Shown one piece after another: positions 52,675 to 60,809 of a stretch of DNA of 64,000 nt. The first letter of the stretch is position 1. Each line of letters starts with the position of its first letter. The DNA is taken from positions 26,259-90,258 of the forward strand of contig NZ_ALWO02000037.1 of NCBI RefSeq assembly GCF_000295935.2, read 5' to 3'. A program made the position numbers and the translations under genes. Source of the stretch: Indibacter alkaliphilus LW1. GTDB lineage: Bacteria > Bacteroidota > Bacteroidia > Cytophagales > Cyclobacteriaceae. Below the pieces are notes generated by a model, which searched no databases, was not told the DNA's origin, and saw nothing but the letters and a program-made list of their open reading frames with translations.

Positions 52675-52928
52675 AGTTGGTCAATTTGATATGTTAAAGA
52701 AATATTTATTGTACTATCATGAAACATAAAAAGAGACTATCAAGGATAGAGTCGTTTCCTAAACAAGCTCATCTCTTTTGGAGTTTATTAACGTATATGA
52801 GACGAAAACCAAATCAAATTATTATAACTATTGGTTTGTTCACACTCGAAATTGCTCAGCTCTTTAAAAATCAATTATCTAAAATCATGCCTCAAATACG
52901 GAAGTATTTTCAGACTAGTAATACATTT

Positions 52929-54032
52929 ATGAAAACAACAGAAAAAATCCTCTTAATGGTATTAATTCAGGTTTTTAGCCTGGGTTTGGTTTCTTGTTCC
53001 AATGCAGAAAATGGTCAAGTATCAACTGAACAAGAAGTAGATTTGGAAAATTATCCCGGTAAAAAAGTCCTGGCAACATTTGCCGGCGGCTGTTTTTGGT
53101 GCATAGAAGCCCCATTTGAAGGGATCCCAGGAATACTTTCTGTTGTCTCTGGATATTCTGGGGGAAAAGAAAAAAACCCAAACTACTCCGATGTTTCTTC
53201 CGGAAAGACAAGTCACAGAGAAGCAGTACAGGTAACTTTCGACCCTGATGTCATCAGCTACACTGAAATCATGGATATCTTTTGGCAGCAGTTTGACCCC
53301 ACGGATGAGGGGGGCTCCTTTTATGATAGGGGGTTCCAGTACAGTTCTGCGGTCTTTTACCACGATAAAAGCCAAAAAGAAGTCGCCGAAAATTCAATCA
53401 AGAGATTGGAAGCAGCAGGGATTTTTGACAAACCTATAGTGACTCCTGTCATCAAATACAGCAATTTCTATCCAGCAGAAGATTATCACCAAGACTATTA
53501 CAAGAAAAACCCCGAGGAATATTATGCTTATCGGGAAGGATCCGGTAGAGACGCATTTATAGCCAAGCATTGGCCAAGTAATCTGTCTGAAAAATATAAG
53601 AAACCTTCAGATGCTGAATTGAAAAAAAGGCTGACTACCCTGCAGTACAATGTGACCATGCATGAAGAAACAGAACGGGCATTTGATAATGCATACAACG
53701 GTAATAAGGAAGAGGGAATTTATGTCTGCATAGTTTCAGGAGCTCCCTTATTCAGCTCTAAAGACAAATATGAATCTTACTCCGGCTGGCCAAGTTTCAC
53801 CAAGCCTATAGATGCAAGATTGCTGGACAAACCTATAGATTCATCATATGGGATGACCAGAGTAGAAGTCAGAAGTAGACTAGGCGATTCTCATGTAGGC
53901 CATGTATTCAATGATGGCCCAAATCCTACAAACCTCCGATATTGCATGAATTCTGCAGCCATGAAGTTTATCAATAAAAATGATATGGAAGCAGAAGGTT
54001 ATGGGGATTGGCTTTGGGTGTTAGAAGATTGA
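52929..54032 (+). CDS. msrAB: Bifunctional peptide-methionine sulfoxide reductase MsrA/MsrB, lipoprotein
   Basis: 367 residues from the ATG chosen because it begins a lipoprotein signal (lipobox LVSC, Cys23); the open frame reaches 70 codons further upstream, but that part looks like non-coding DNA. MsrA (about 45-205): GGCFWCIEAPFEG, nucleophile Cys55 with Cys58, and SGYSGG. MsrB (about 240-355): SGWPSF, SHVGHVF and RYCMNS with Cys339. The MsrB zinc Cys pairs are absent (CIVSGAPLF in place of CxxCG), a metal-free form. It repairs oxidised methionines in envelope proteins. Confidence 0.93.
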   Translation: MKTTEKILLMVLIQVFSLGLVSCSNAENGQVSTEQEVDLENYPGKKVLATFAGGCFWCIEAPFEGIPGILSVVSGYSGGKEKNPNYSDVSSGKTSHREAVQVTFDPDVISYTEIMDIFWQQFDPTDEGGSFYDRGFQYSSAVFYHDKSQKEVAENSIKRLEAAGIFDKPIVTPVIKYSNFYPAEDYHQDYYKKNPEEYYAYREGSGRDAFIAKHWPSNLSEKYKKPSDAELKKRLTTLQYNVTMHEETERAFDNAYNGNKEEGIYVCIVSGAPLFSSKDKYESYSGWPSFTKPIDARLLDKPIDSSYGMTRVEVRSRLGDSHVGHVFNDGPNPTNLRYCMNSAAMKFINKNDMEAEGYGDWLWVLED

Positions 54033-54387
54033 AGAAGATATATATGAATTATGTATATCCGTAATTAGACCAGTAAGCAATTTAATCAGGCACCTGGATC
54101 AATCCGATACTAATAGATATTAGATACTCATTGATATAAACCTAAATTCATAGGTTTATTCTATTTTAAAGATTCTATTGGTAAGATAGCGGAATAAATA
54201 TTATGGATTCCAAACCCTCCTCGGCGGACTGCTTATTCTTAGATATTGGAATTGCCATCTTTACCAAGCTTAAAAAATAGTGAAAAACCTGTCAGGTTTT
54301 AGCCTCTGTATTAGGTCTAATGCGGACGCTTTAGGTAATTAAACCTATCAGGTTTCGTATTTACTTTTAAAACCAACAAATTTCATT
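54033..54387. repeat. Intergenic repeat cluster downstream of msrAB
   Basis: 355 bases without a gene. It holds the second copy of the 32-bp element (54106-54137, see 44052-44083), AAACCTA...TAGGTTT (54139-54159), and two palindromes of one type, AAAACCTGTCAGGTTTT (54284-54300) and AAACCTATCAGGTTT (54341-54355), which lie 57 bases apart. Confidence 0.65.
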
Positions 54388-54993
54388 TCACCCAATAATG
54401 CGGCGAAAAGTCAGGTTGATTCTTCCGCTGCTTATTTTTTTTCTCTTGGGAAGCTGATGCTCCCAGTGATGCTGACTACTTCCCTGCATCAGGAGAAGAG
54501 AACCGTCTTTCAGGTGCACATTGACCTTTACATTTTTTTGCTTATAATGCCTCATCTGAAATTCCCTTTCAGCCCCAAAACTTACTGAAGCAATCACGGG
54601 ATTGATTCCAAGCTCCTTTTCGTTGTCCCGGTGCCAACCCATACTGTCATCGCCATTGCGATAATAATTTAAAAGGACATGGGTAAAGTGAGTTCCTGCC
54701 TGAACTTCCACTCTTTCTTTGATCTCTTGGAGTTTTCCCGTCCAAGGGTAGGCTTCCATCTGAATCCCTGAGTATCCATAAGGTATCTCCGGATCCCCAT
54801 ACAAAGCTGTCAGTCTTGGCTGCATCACCTTTTTTCCAAAAATCCATATTGGTTCCTGTTTCCATTGGATCTCATTTTTAAGCAATTCAAAAAATTTCAT
54901 CCCTGGACTTTCTCCAAAAAAGTCTGGATAATAGAACACTTCTCCATCGAAAGGAAGTAGATTTTGATCGGAGGAAATAGGAAAAAGGTTCAT
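54388..54993 (-). CDS. AlkB-like 2-oxoglutarate/Fe(II) DNA repair dioxygenase
   Basis: 201 residues from the chosen ATG; a further ATG 23 codons upstream gives an unlikely hydrophobic extension. Iron ligands His and Asp are in GWHRDNEKELG and the distal His is in SSQHHWEHQLPK; the 2-oxoglutarate-binding Arg is in SGRINLTFR. LLNYYRNGDDSMGWH is the substrate-side motif of the ALKBH2/3-like group. It removes alkyl groups from DNA bases by oxidation. Alone, convergent with msrAB and divergent from the next gene. Confidence 0.92.
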   Translation of the reverse strand: MNLFPISSDQNLLPFDGEVFYYPDFFGESPGMKFFELLKNEIQWKQEPIWIFGKKVMQPRLTALYGDPEIPYGYSGIQMEAYPWTGKLQEIKERVEVQAGTHFTHVLLNYYRNGDDSMGWHRDNEKELGINPVIASVSFGAEREFQMRHYKQKNVKVNVHLKDGSLLLMQGSSQHHWEHQLPKRKKISSGRINLTFRRIIG

Positions 54994-55103
54994 AATGGCA
55001 AAACCAGATTCAAGCAGGCAAAGTTTACAAATAAACAAGCAAGCTATTGGAATATTCACCACATTATGTCAAATTCAAGCACTTTAATTTTTAAAATACA
55101 CTT

Positions 55104-55514
55104 ATGAACAAATATGTAAAAATCGGATTGGCTATTGTGGTCTTATTCTTGGCAGGATTCGTTTACTGGAATTACTTTTTTGTATTCAGTGAAGGAGTCA
55201 AAGGAGGCAGCCTAAATTATTTCGAAAAGAAGGGATTTGTATTTAAGACCTATGAAGGAAGATTGGTACAGGATGGCTTTCAAAGCCCGCAAGCAGGAGC
55301 ACTTCAAAGCAATGAATTTCGTTTCAGCGCTGTGGGATCCGATGTAGCCCAGCAACTTGAAAGAGCAAGCGGCAAGTTCGTGGAGTTGAGGTACAAAGAA
55401 TACCTTGGGAAGTTGCCCTGGAGAGGAGCCAGCAAATATGTGGTGTATGAAGTAGTAGAAATAAACGATTCCTCACCCGCTCGAAACAATGAGATTCCAG
55501 CTGGGACGAATTAA
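55104..55514 (+). CDS. Single-pass membrane protein of unknown function
   Basis: 136 residues; one N-terminal membrane helix (about 7-26, IGLAIVVLFLAGFVYWNYFF), then an exported or cytoplasmic beta-rich domain with GFVFKTYEGRL, RASGKFVELRYKEYLGKLPW and YVVYEV. I know this as a conserved Bacteroidota family without a proven function; it is sometimes named as a 6-phosphogluconate dehydrogenase, which its sequence does not support. A strong terminator follows. Confidence 0.75.
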   Translation: MNKYVKIGLAIVVLFLAGFVYWNYFFVFSEGVKGGSLNYFEKKGFVFKTYEGRLVQDGFQSPQAGALQSNEFRFSAVGSDVAQQLERASGKFVELRYKEYLGKLPWRGASKYVVYEVVEINDSSPARNNEIPAGTN

Positions 55515-55518
55515 ATTT

Positions 55519-55548
55519 AAAAAGGCAACCATGATTGGTTGCCTTTTT
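55519..55548. terminator. Intrinsic terminator
   Basis: AAAAAGGCAACCA (55519-55531) and TGGTTGCCTTTTT (55536-55548) form a 13-bp stem with a 4-base loop, 4 bases after the stop of the single-pass membrane protein gene. Confidence 0.9.
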
Positions 55549-55631
55549 AATTATCAAAATAATTCGCTTTCTCAATAATAGACCCTTAAAAGGGGAATTA
55601 CCTATGATTTCTAACCAATCCCGATAAACCG

Positions 55632-55690
55632 GGACAAGTTATCATTAAATAACTTGTCCGCCGAGGCGGATCCAACTTGCCTGCGGCAGG
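55632..55690. repeat. Cluster of three REP-like palindromes
   Basis: Three hairpins stand side by side: GGACAAGTTAT / ATAACTTGTCC (11 bp, 55632-55659), CCGCC-GA-GGCGG (55658-55669) and CCTGC-G-GCAGG (55680-55690). The first two share two bases. GC-rich blocks like these stand out in AT-rich DNA; similar CCTCGGCGG strings occur at 54220 and, in coding DNA, in trpF (27822-27846). Confidence 0.75.
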
Positions 55691-55771
55691 CAGGTATCTA
55701 TTAATATCATGGTTATTCAAGCCCCACTTTAAATTGGTTACTTGCATGATTGCGGATATACATATGAATTA

Positions 55772-56191
55772 TTAACGTTTTGCCCAGTAGTCCACTACTA
55801 AAACTTTGTCCAAATATGGCCCTAAAATGGCGCCAAAGGCCTTATGATCTGGATGAGGCAGATAAGCATCTCTATCCTCCTCTGAGGCAAATGTTAAAAA
55901 GAAACAATGCGTAAAACCTTGGTCCAAGCCTTCGGGACTGTTGTTGATCCCCCACTCTATAGCTTTGATTTCATCTATTTTTTCGGGCAGTTCCATAAAA
56001 GCATCCACCACTTTCTGAACATCAGCTTCTGAAGCTTCATCTTTAAATTTAAAAAGCACCACGTGCCTCAGGGCATCATCCATTTTTATGATTTTTTTCT
56101 CGATGATTTTTTCTTCTTTTTTTTCTGTGGCTTGGGGCTGACAAGACATAACTGCCAACAATAAACCTGCACAAATAGCTGTTTTCTTCAT
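55772..56191 (-). CDS. Dabb (stress-responsive A/B barrel) domain lipoprotein
   Basis: 139 residues from the ATG that begins a lipoprotein signal (lipobox VMSC, Cys17); an upstream in-frame ATG would add 25 unlikely residues. A Lys/Glu-rich linker is followed by the Dabb domain (about 45-139): LRHVVLFKFKDEASEADVQ, EWGINNSPEGLDQGFTHCFF and YLPHPDHKAFG. Dabb domains are dimeric ferredoxin-like barrels with varied roles, and no specific function can be given. Divergent from penicillin acylase. Confidence 0.85.
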   Translation of the reverse strand: MKKTAICAGLLLAVMSCQPQATEKKEEKIIEKKIIKMDDALRHVVLFKFKDEASEADVQKVVDAFMELPEKIDEIKAIEWGINNSPEGLDQGFTHCFFLTFASEEDRDAYLPHPDHKAFGAILGPYLDKVLVVDYWAKR

Positions 56192-56328
56192 GATTAAGTT
56201 TGATAGGTTATGTTGGCAATTTGCAAAAATATCAGAAGAGGAAATGACCGCTCGTACAATTTTCAATGCTTTTTAGGTGAAATTTGCGAAATTATTAAGT
56301 TGAATTTATATCCAAAAATCATTTCAAT

Positions 56329-58764
56329 ATGACATTCAGGCCATATCTCAAATCAATAAGCCTCTTCTTCATTCTATTACTATTTAGCTTTTTACCACAG
56401 CCCCAGGTTTTTTCACAAGAGTCTCAATTGACTGGTCTGATGGACAAAGTGGAAGTTATCAGAGATCAAAACGGCATCAACCATATCTACGCTCAAAATG
56501 AACACGACCTCTTTTTCAGCCAAGGATACTTGGCAGCCAAAGACCGGCTATTTCAGTTTGAAATTTGGAGGAGGAGAGCAACCGGTACTTTGGCTGAAAT
56601 TCTCGGTCCCAAAGCTATAGAAAGGGATAAGGGAGCCAGGCTTTTTAAGTTTCGTGGCTCCAAAGAAGCCGAGTTAAGCCACTATCATCCACAAGGGGAG
56701 TTAATTGTGGATGCTTTTGTCAAGGGCATCAATACCTACATTATGGAAGTCAGAGAAAACCCGGATCTACTTCCTTTTGAATTCAGGGCTTTGGATATTT
56801 TACCTGAATATTGGACTTGGGAAGTTGTAATTTCCAGACATCAAGGTCTCTTGGAAAATGTACAGGATGAACTGAAATACGCAAGGGTTGTCAGTCAGAT
56901 TGGACCTGAACTTGCAAAAAAGCTCTATTTTTTCCATCCTGGCGAACCAAACCTGAATTTACCTGAAGGAATACCACATGAATTGCTTTTTAAGGATGTA
57001 CTCAGGCCTTATGATGCTTTCAGGAAGGCTCTTACATTTGAAAGGGAGGATTTGCAAGTAGCTTATAGGAATTCTTTGATAGAATCCCTTGCTGAAAATC
57101 AAAGTATTATAGAAGAAGAACAGCTGTACCTGGAGTATGAAAAATTTGATATAGGCAGCAACAACTGGGTGATTTCGGGAGAAAAATCCAAAAGTGGATT
57201 TCCCATCATGGCGAATGATCCACATAGACTGCACGCAGTGCCTTCTCTCAGGTATTGGGTCCACCTCAATGCACCTGGATGGAATGTAATTGGTGGTGGG
57301 GAACCGGTAATACCGGCGGTATCTATTGGGCATAATGGCTTTGGTGCTTGGGGCCTTACTATTTTCGAAACAGACAATGAGGATATGCGGGTATATGATA
57401 TCCGCCCGGACAATCCTCATCAGTATTTCTACAAAGGCCAGTGGCATGAAATGGAAAAAATACAGGATACGATCAGCGTAAAAGGAATGCCGGATGAAAT
57501 CGTAAACCACTTTTACACAGTGCATGGGCCGGTCACATTTATTGACGAAGACCTGAACAAGGCTGTCGCTGTAGAATGTGCATGGTTGGAGCCTGGTGGG
57601 GCACCTTATCTGGCCAGTCTGAGAATGGACCAAAGCCAAAGCTGGGAGGAGTTTAGAGAAGCCTGTGCTTACAACCATATTCCAGCGGAAAATATGGTAT
57701 GGGCAGACAAAGATGGTAACATTGGCTGGCAGGCAACAGGCATTACACCTTTGAGGAAAAACCACTCAGGACTTCTTCCCTCATTAGGTGATGGAAGTAT
57801 GGATTGGGAGGGATATCTACCTATCAAAGAAAGACCAAATGCCTTCAATCCAGCTTCAGGTATTATTGCTACAGCAAACGAAAATGTCACCCCTGCGGAC
57901 TACCCCATTCGGGATGCTATAGGGTTTGAATGGGCCGATGCATTTAGAGGTGAAAGGGTGAGAGAAGTCTTGAGCCAAAACAAAAAGTTTTCTCTTGATG
58001 AAATGGGTGAGCTTCAAAATGATTACCATGCGATACCGGCGCGTTTGATGGTACCTCATTTATTGGACTTGAATTTTGAAGAAAAAATAGTGGCAGAAGC
58101 TCAAAAATTACTTGTCAACTGGGAGTATGAACTTGATCCTGAAAGTATCCCAGCTGCCATCTATGTGATGTGGGAAAGGAAATTAAGAGACAATTTCAAA
58201 AATGCTTTGGTGCCTGAAAAAGTACATTCAGACTTTGGTGCTCTTCGGATGACCCGGGTAATTCAATGGAGTGAAAATCCTGAATTGATTTTTGAGCTTG
58301 ATGCAGAAAATCAAAAAAATGAAATTTTAAAACAAAGCTTTATAGAGGCGATTTCAGAACTCAAAATTATACTTGGGCCAAACATGGACAACTGGCAATA
58401 TGGACAAGAAAATTTCAAGCACGCCCACCATAGGCACATGTTGAGCGCAGTGTTTTCCAAAGAATGGAAAGAGAAAATAGATGTTGGACCTGTGCCAAGA
58501 GGTGGGTACAGCTTTACACCTGCTGCCAATGCCTATGGGAATAACAATACTTCCGGAGCCTCATTCCGAATTATAGTGGATACAGGAGATTGGGAAAAAA
58601 CTAAAGGAATCAATACTCCTGGACAATCCGGAAATCCTGAGAGTCCTTTTTACTCCAATTTATTTGAACAATGGGCCGAAGACAATTTCTTTACTGTTCC
58701 TTATTCCAAAGAAAACGTTTTGAAAAATGCATTTGAAAACCAAACCTTTACACCAAAACAATAA
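56329..58764 (+). CDS. Penicillin acylase family Ntn-hydrolase, secreted
   Basis: 811 residues. Signal peptide (about 1-30). The precursor has an alpha chain (to about 250), a spacer, and a beta chain starting at Ser277 in IGSNNWVISG, the catalytic N-terminal nucleophile after self-cleavage. NDPHR, HNGFGAWGLT, TANENVTP and NNTSGASFRIIVD are family motifs. Relatives hydrolyse penicillins, aculeacins or acyl-homoserine lactones, so quorum-signal breakdown is possible; the substrate is unknown. Periplasmic. A perfect palindromic terminator follows. Confidence 0.9.
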   Translation: MTFRPYLKSISLFFILLLFSFLPQPQVFSQESQLTGLMDKVEVIRDQNGINHIYAQNEHDLFFSQGYLAAKDRLFQFEIWRRRATGTLAEILGPKAIERDKGARLFKFRGSKEAELSHYHPQGELIVDAFVKGINTYIMEVRENPDLLPFEFRALDILPEYWTWEVVISRHQGLLENVQDELKYARVVSQIGPELAKKLYFFHPGEPNLNLPEGIPHELLFKDVLRPYDAFRKALTFEREDLQVAYRNSLIESLAENQSIIEEEQLYLEYEKFDIGSNNWVISGEKSKSGFPIMANDPHRLHAVPSLRYWVHLNAPGWNVIGGGEPVIPAVSIGHNGFGAWGLTIFETDNEDMRVYDIRPDNPHQYFYKGQWHEMEKIQDTISVKGMPDEIVNHFYTVHGPVTFIDEDLNKAVAVECAWLEPGGAPYLASLRMDQSQSWEEFREACAYNHIPAENMVWADKDGNIGWQATGITPLRKNHSGLLPSLGDGSMDWEGYLPIKERPNAFNPASGIIATANENVTPADYPIRDAIGFEWADAFRGERVREVLSQNKKFSLDEMGELQNDYHAIPARLMVPHLLDLNFEEKIVAEAQKLLVNWEYELDPESIPAAIYVMWERKLRDNFKNALVPEKVHSDFGALRMTRVIQWSENPELIFELDAENQKNEILKQSFIEAISELKIILGPNMDNWQYGQENFKHAHHRHMLSAVFSKEWKEKIDVGPVPRGGYSFTPAANAYGNNNTSGASFRIIVDTGDWEKTKGINTPGQSGNPESPFYSNLFEQWAEDNFFTVPYSKENVLKNAFENQTFTPKQ

Positions 58765-58800
58765 GCTTTTAATAGACTTCAAAATCGTATAGTATAAAAC

Positions 58801-58830
58801 AGAAAAATCCACCTCGAGGTGGATTTTTCT
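58801..58830. terminator. Perfect palindromic terminator
   Basis: AGAAAAATCCACCTC and its exact reverse complement form a 30-base palindrome with A and T runs at the ends. It lies between the convergent penicillin acylase and rhodanese genes and can end both. Confidence 0.88.
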
Positions 58831-58848
58831 TTGTATTCAAGCAGCGGT

Positions 58849-59184
58849 CTATTGCAATCCAAATGGCCAACGCATCACTCCACCTGAAAGGTTATAGGTC
58901 TGGTCAAAGCCCATCTCAGCCATGATTTCACAGGCTTGGCCACTTCTGTTTCCGCTTCTGCAGTAGATATAATATTTTTTATCCTTAGGCAGGTTCATCA
59001 ATTGAGCCTGAAACCCCCGGCCCATGATATCAATATTTCTTGCACCTTTTATCTTGCCTGACTGGAACTCTCCTGATGACCTGACATCTATCAGCACGGC
59101 GTCTTTGGCAGTCATGCCACTTTTAAATTCATCAGCGTTTAAATCTGTATATTTTTTTGGTTTTGTTCTAAAGAAATCAAACAT
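58849..59184 (-). CDS. Rhodanese-like domain protein
   Basis: 111 residues, one rhodanese domain. LIDVRSSGEFQSGKIKGARNI is the N-terminal motif and YIYCRSGNRSGQ contains the active-site Cys loop. It could transfer sulfane sulfur in the cytoplasm. A short N-terminal lead (DFFRTKPKKYTDL) precedes the domain. Monocistronic, convergent with penicillin acylase. Confidence 0.9.
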   Translation of the reverse strand: MFDFFRTKPKKYTDLNADEFKSGMTAKDAVLIDVRSSGEFQSGKIKGARNIDIMGRGFQAQLMNLPKDKKYYIYCRSGNRSGQACEIMAEMGFDQTYNLSGGVMRWPFGLQ

Positions 59185-59280
59185 GGATATTTCGTTTTGT
59201 TTTATACAAAGATAGGCTCAATCTCAGCCCTGATTCGTAACCAATATCACATATGAGGGAAGCAGGTAAATCAAGAGAAT

Positions 59281-59329
59281 AAAACAGCTGCAAACCAATA
59301 ATATATATTATTGATTTGCAGCTGTTTTA
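59281..59329 (-). terminator. Terminator overlapping the end of a small membrane protein gene
   Basis: AAAACAGCTGCAAA (59281-59294) and TTTGCAGCTGTTTT (59315-59328), with AATAATATATATTATT palindromic between them, form a very long hairpin. Its promoter-proximal arm encodes the last codons (KTAANQ) of the 80-residue protein. Confidence 0.85.
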
Positions 59330-59550
59330 GCATATTTACCCAAAGCCTTTAAGATGACTATCCTTATGAAAAGAACTGCGGGAATACCGTGGAAGAAAAA
59401 GTCAAACCAATCCATAGCCTGCATGCCTTTAGCACCTCCTAAAATCCACCTTACTTTTCCAAATAAATGTGGCTCAGGAAAGAATGGAGCCAAAGCCAAA
59501 AGCAACCATAGAAAATGAATAAATTTCCAATTAGAGCGTATCCGTTTCAT
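59308..59550 (-). CDS. Small membrane protein of unknown function
   Basis: 80 residues with two hydrophobic helices (about 10-26 and 50-70) joined by a loop with FGKVRWILGGAKGMQAMDW. I do not recognise a characterised family. It overlaps the end of the sterol desaturase-family gene by 20 bases, so it is co-translated with it and may assist it or act on the same membrane substrate. The end of the gene is built into the terminator stem. Confidence 0.65.
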   Translation of the reverse strand: MKRIRSNWKFIHFLWLLLALAPFFPEPHLFGKVRWILGGAKGMQAMDWFDFFFHGIPAVLFIRIVILKALGKYAKTAANQ

Positions 59551-60490
59551 TGACTTTCACTTGTTGTTCAAAAGGGGCTTTAGGAAAACCCTCTTTCCCA
59601 TTTTCGTTCTTTTTTACTTTCAGGAATGGATAACTGACCTGTTGCCAAAAGGTCTTGGGAAAATCTTCTACCCCATCAAAACCCAAAGGCTCGTCTCTTC
59701 CTTCATGTGGGATATAATCAGTACCAAAGAGGTAATCCCAGACACTCAAGGTGATTCCGTAATTGACCCCATATTTTCTATCCTCAGGAAGTGCCTTTAC
59801 ATGATGCCAAAGGTGCATGATAGGATTATTCAAAATATATTTAAATGGGCCATAAGTTATTCTAAGGTTAGCGTGGTTGAGATGGCCAATAGTAGTCGCA
59901 AATATGTGTACAATGAAGAAGTCCTCCAGCCCAAAGCCTATCATCGCCAGTGGAATATATTGCACTGATTTGTAGATAATTGTTTCCATCCAGTGAAAAC
60001 GCAAGTGAGCCGCAAAACCCATCTGTTCTACAGAATGATGAACCTTATGGAACTCCCACAGTGCGGGAACTCTATGCAGCATCCTGTGCACATTCCATTG
60101 AATAAAGTCTGCCGAGAGGAAAAGAAGCAGAAACTGTCCCCACCTCGGCCATGCCTCTATGTGAATTGCCACCATATTCTCTATTCCAAAAAGCGCCAGA
60201 AAATCATTGAAAGCCTCTACGGCCACATTGGATATGGCATTGTAGGCTATAAGCGAAAAAAGAAAATAATTGAAAAACATGTAGAATCCATCCAGCCAAA
60301 AGTCTTTTCTGAAAATAGGTTGGTCCTTCCTCCAAGGAATGATAATTTCCAACAACCAAACAGCAACGGACATGCCCAATAGCCACCAGAAATAATTGGT
60401 CCAGGAAGGATAAAACATCTCATTGACCAGGTAATCGAAATACCCGTAATAAGAGTCCATTACTATTTTAATATACTTTTCGAAATCCAT
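59531..60490 (-). CDS. Sterol desaturase / fatty acid hydroxylase family protein
   Basis: 319 residues, membrane protein with about four to five helices. The histidine boxes expected for a di-iron centre are present: HRMLHRVPALWEFHKVHHS, HLNHANL and HLWHHVKALPED. The family oxidises lipids (sterols, fatty acids, sphingolipids or carotenoids); sphingolipid or alkyl-glycerol hydroxylation would be plausible in Bacteroidota, but is not shown. It is followed with overlap by a small membrane protein. Confidence 0.9.
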   Translation of the reverse strand: MDFEKYIKIVMDSYYGYFDYLVNEMFYPSWTNYFWWLLGMSVAVWLLEIIIPWRKDQPIFRKDFWLDGFYMFFNYFLFSLIAYNAISNVAVEAFNDFLALFGIENMVAIHIEAWPRWGQFLLLFLSADFIQWNVHRMLHRVPALWEFHKVHHSVEQMGFAAHLRFHWMETIIYKSVQYIPLAMIGFGLEDFFIVHIFATTIGHLNHANLRITYGPFKYILNNPIMHLWHHVKALPEDRKYGVNYGITLSVWDYLFGTDYIPHEGRDEPLGFDGVEDFPKTFWQQVSYPFLKVKKNENGKEGFPKAPFEQQVKVNETDTL

Positions 60491-60809
60491 AAGCTCAATT
60501 TAAATAAAGAAAAGGGACAATTAACACAATTGCCCCATTTCGGTACTCCCATAAACCACAACTAAATGCCATCTGTTTCCGGACGACATGTTTTCATAAT
60601 CAAGAACCCATTCTCATGAATTCAACTCAACCTATTTTTATTAGCCATGGAATTCAAGGATATTCCTTGCTATGGCTGTAATTCTTTTCAGATGGCTCCT
60701 TTTCGGTATTCAAAACCGATCTATTACCCTTAATGATTCAAAAGTATAAAGAAGTTAAGGGCGAAATTGTGACCAAAGTTACATTAGTAAAAATCAGCTG
60801 AATCCTAAT
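60491..60809. other. Intergenic region with two hairpins
   Basis: 319 bases without a gene. Near the left end, 60511-60536 (GGGACAATT / AATTGCCCC with a T-rich tail on the minus strand) looks like a terminator for transcripts coming from dinB. Further right, AGCCAT...ATGGCT encloses AAGGATATTCCTT (60643-60676), an imperfect hairpin of unknown role. Confidence 0.5.

Noticed and set aside
52719-52928. Open frame extending MsrAB upstream by 70 codons
   Set aside because: The lipoprotein signal peptide starts at 52929; the upstream part has no protein-like features and would bury the signal peptide.
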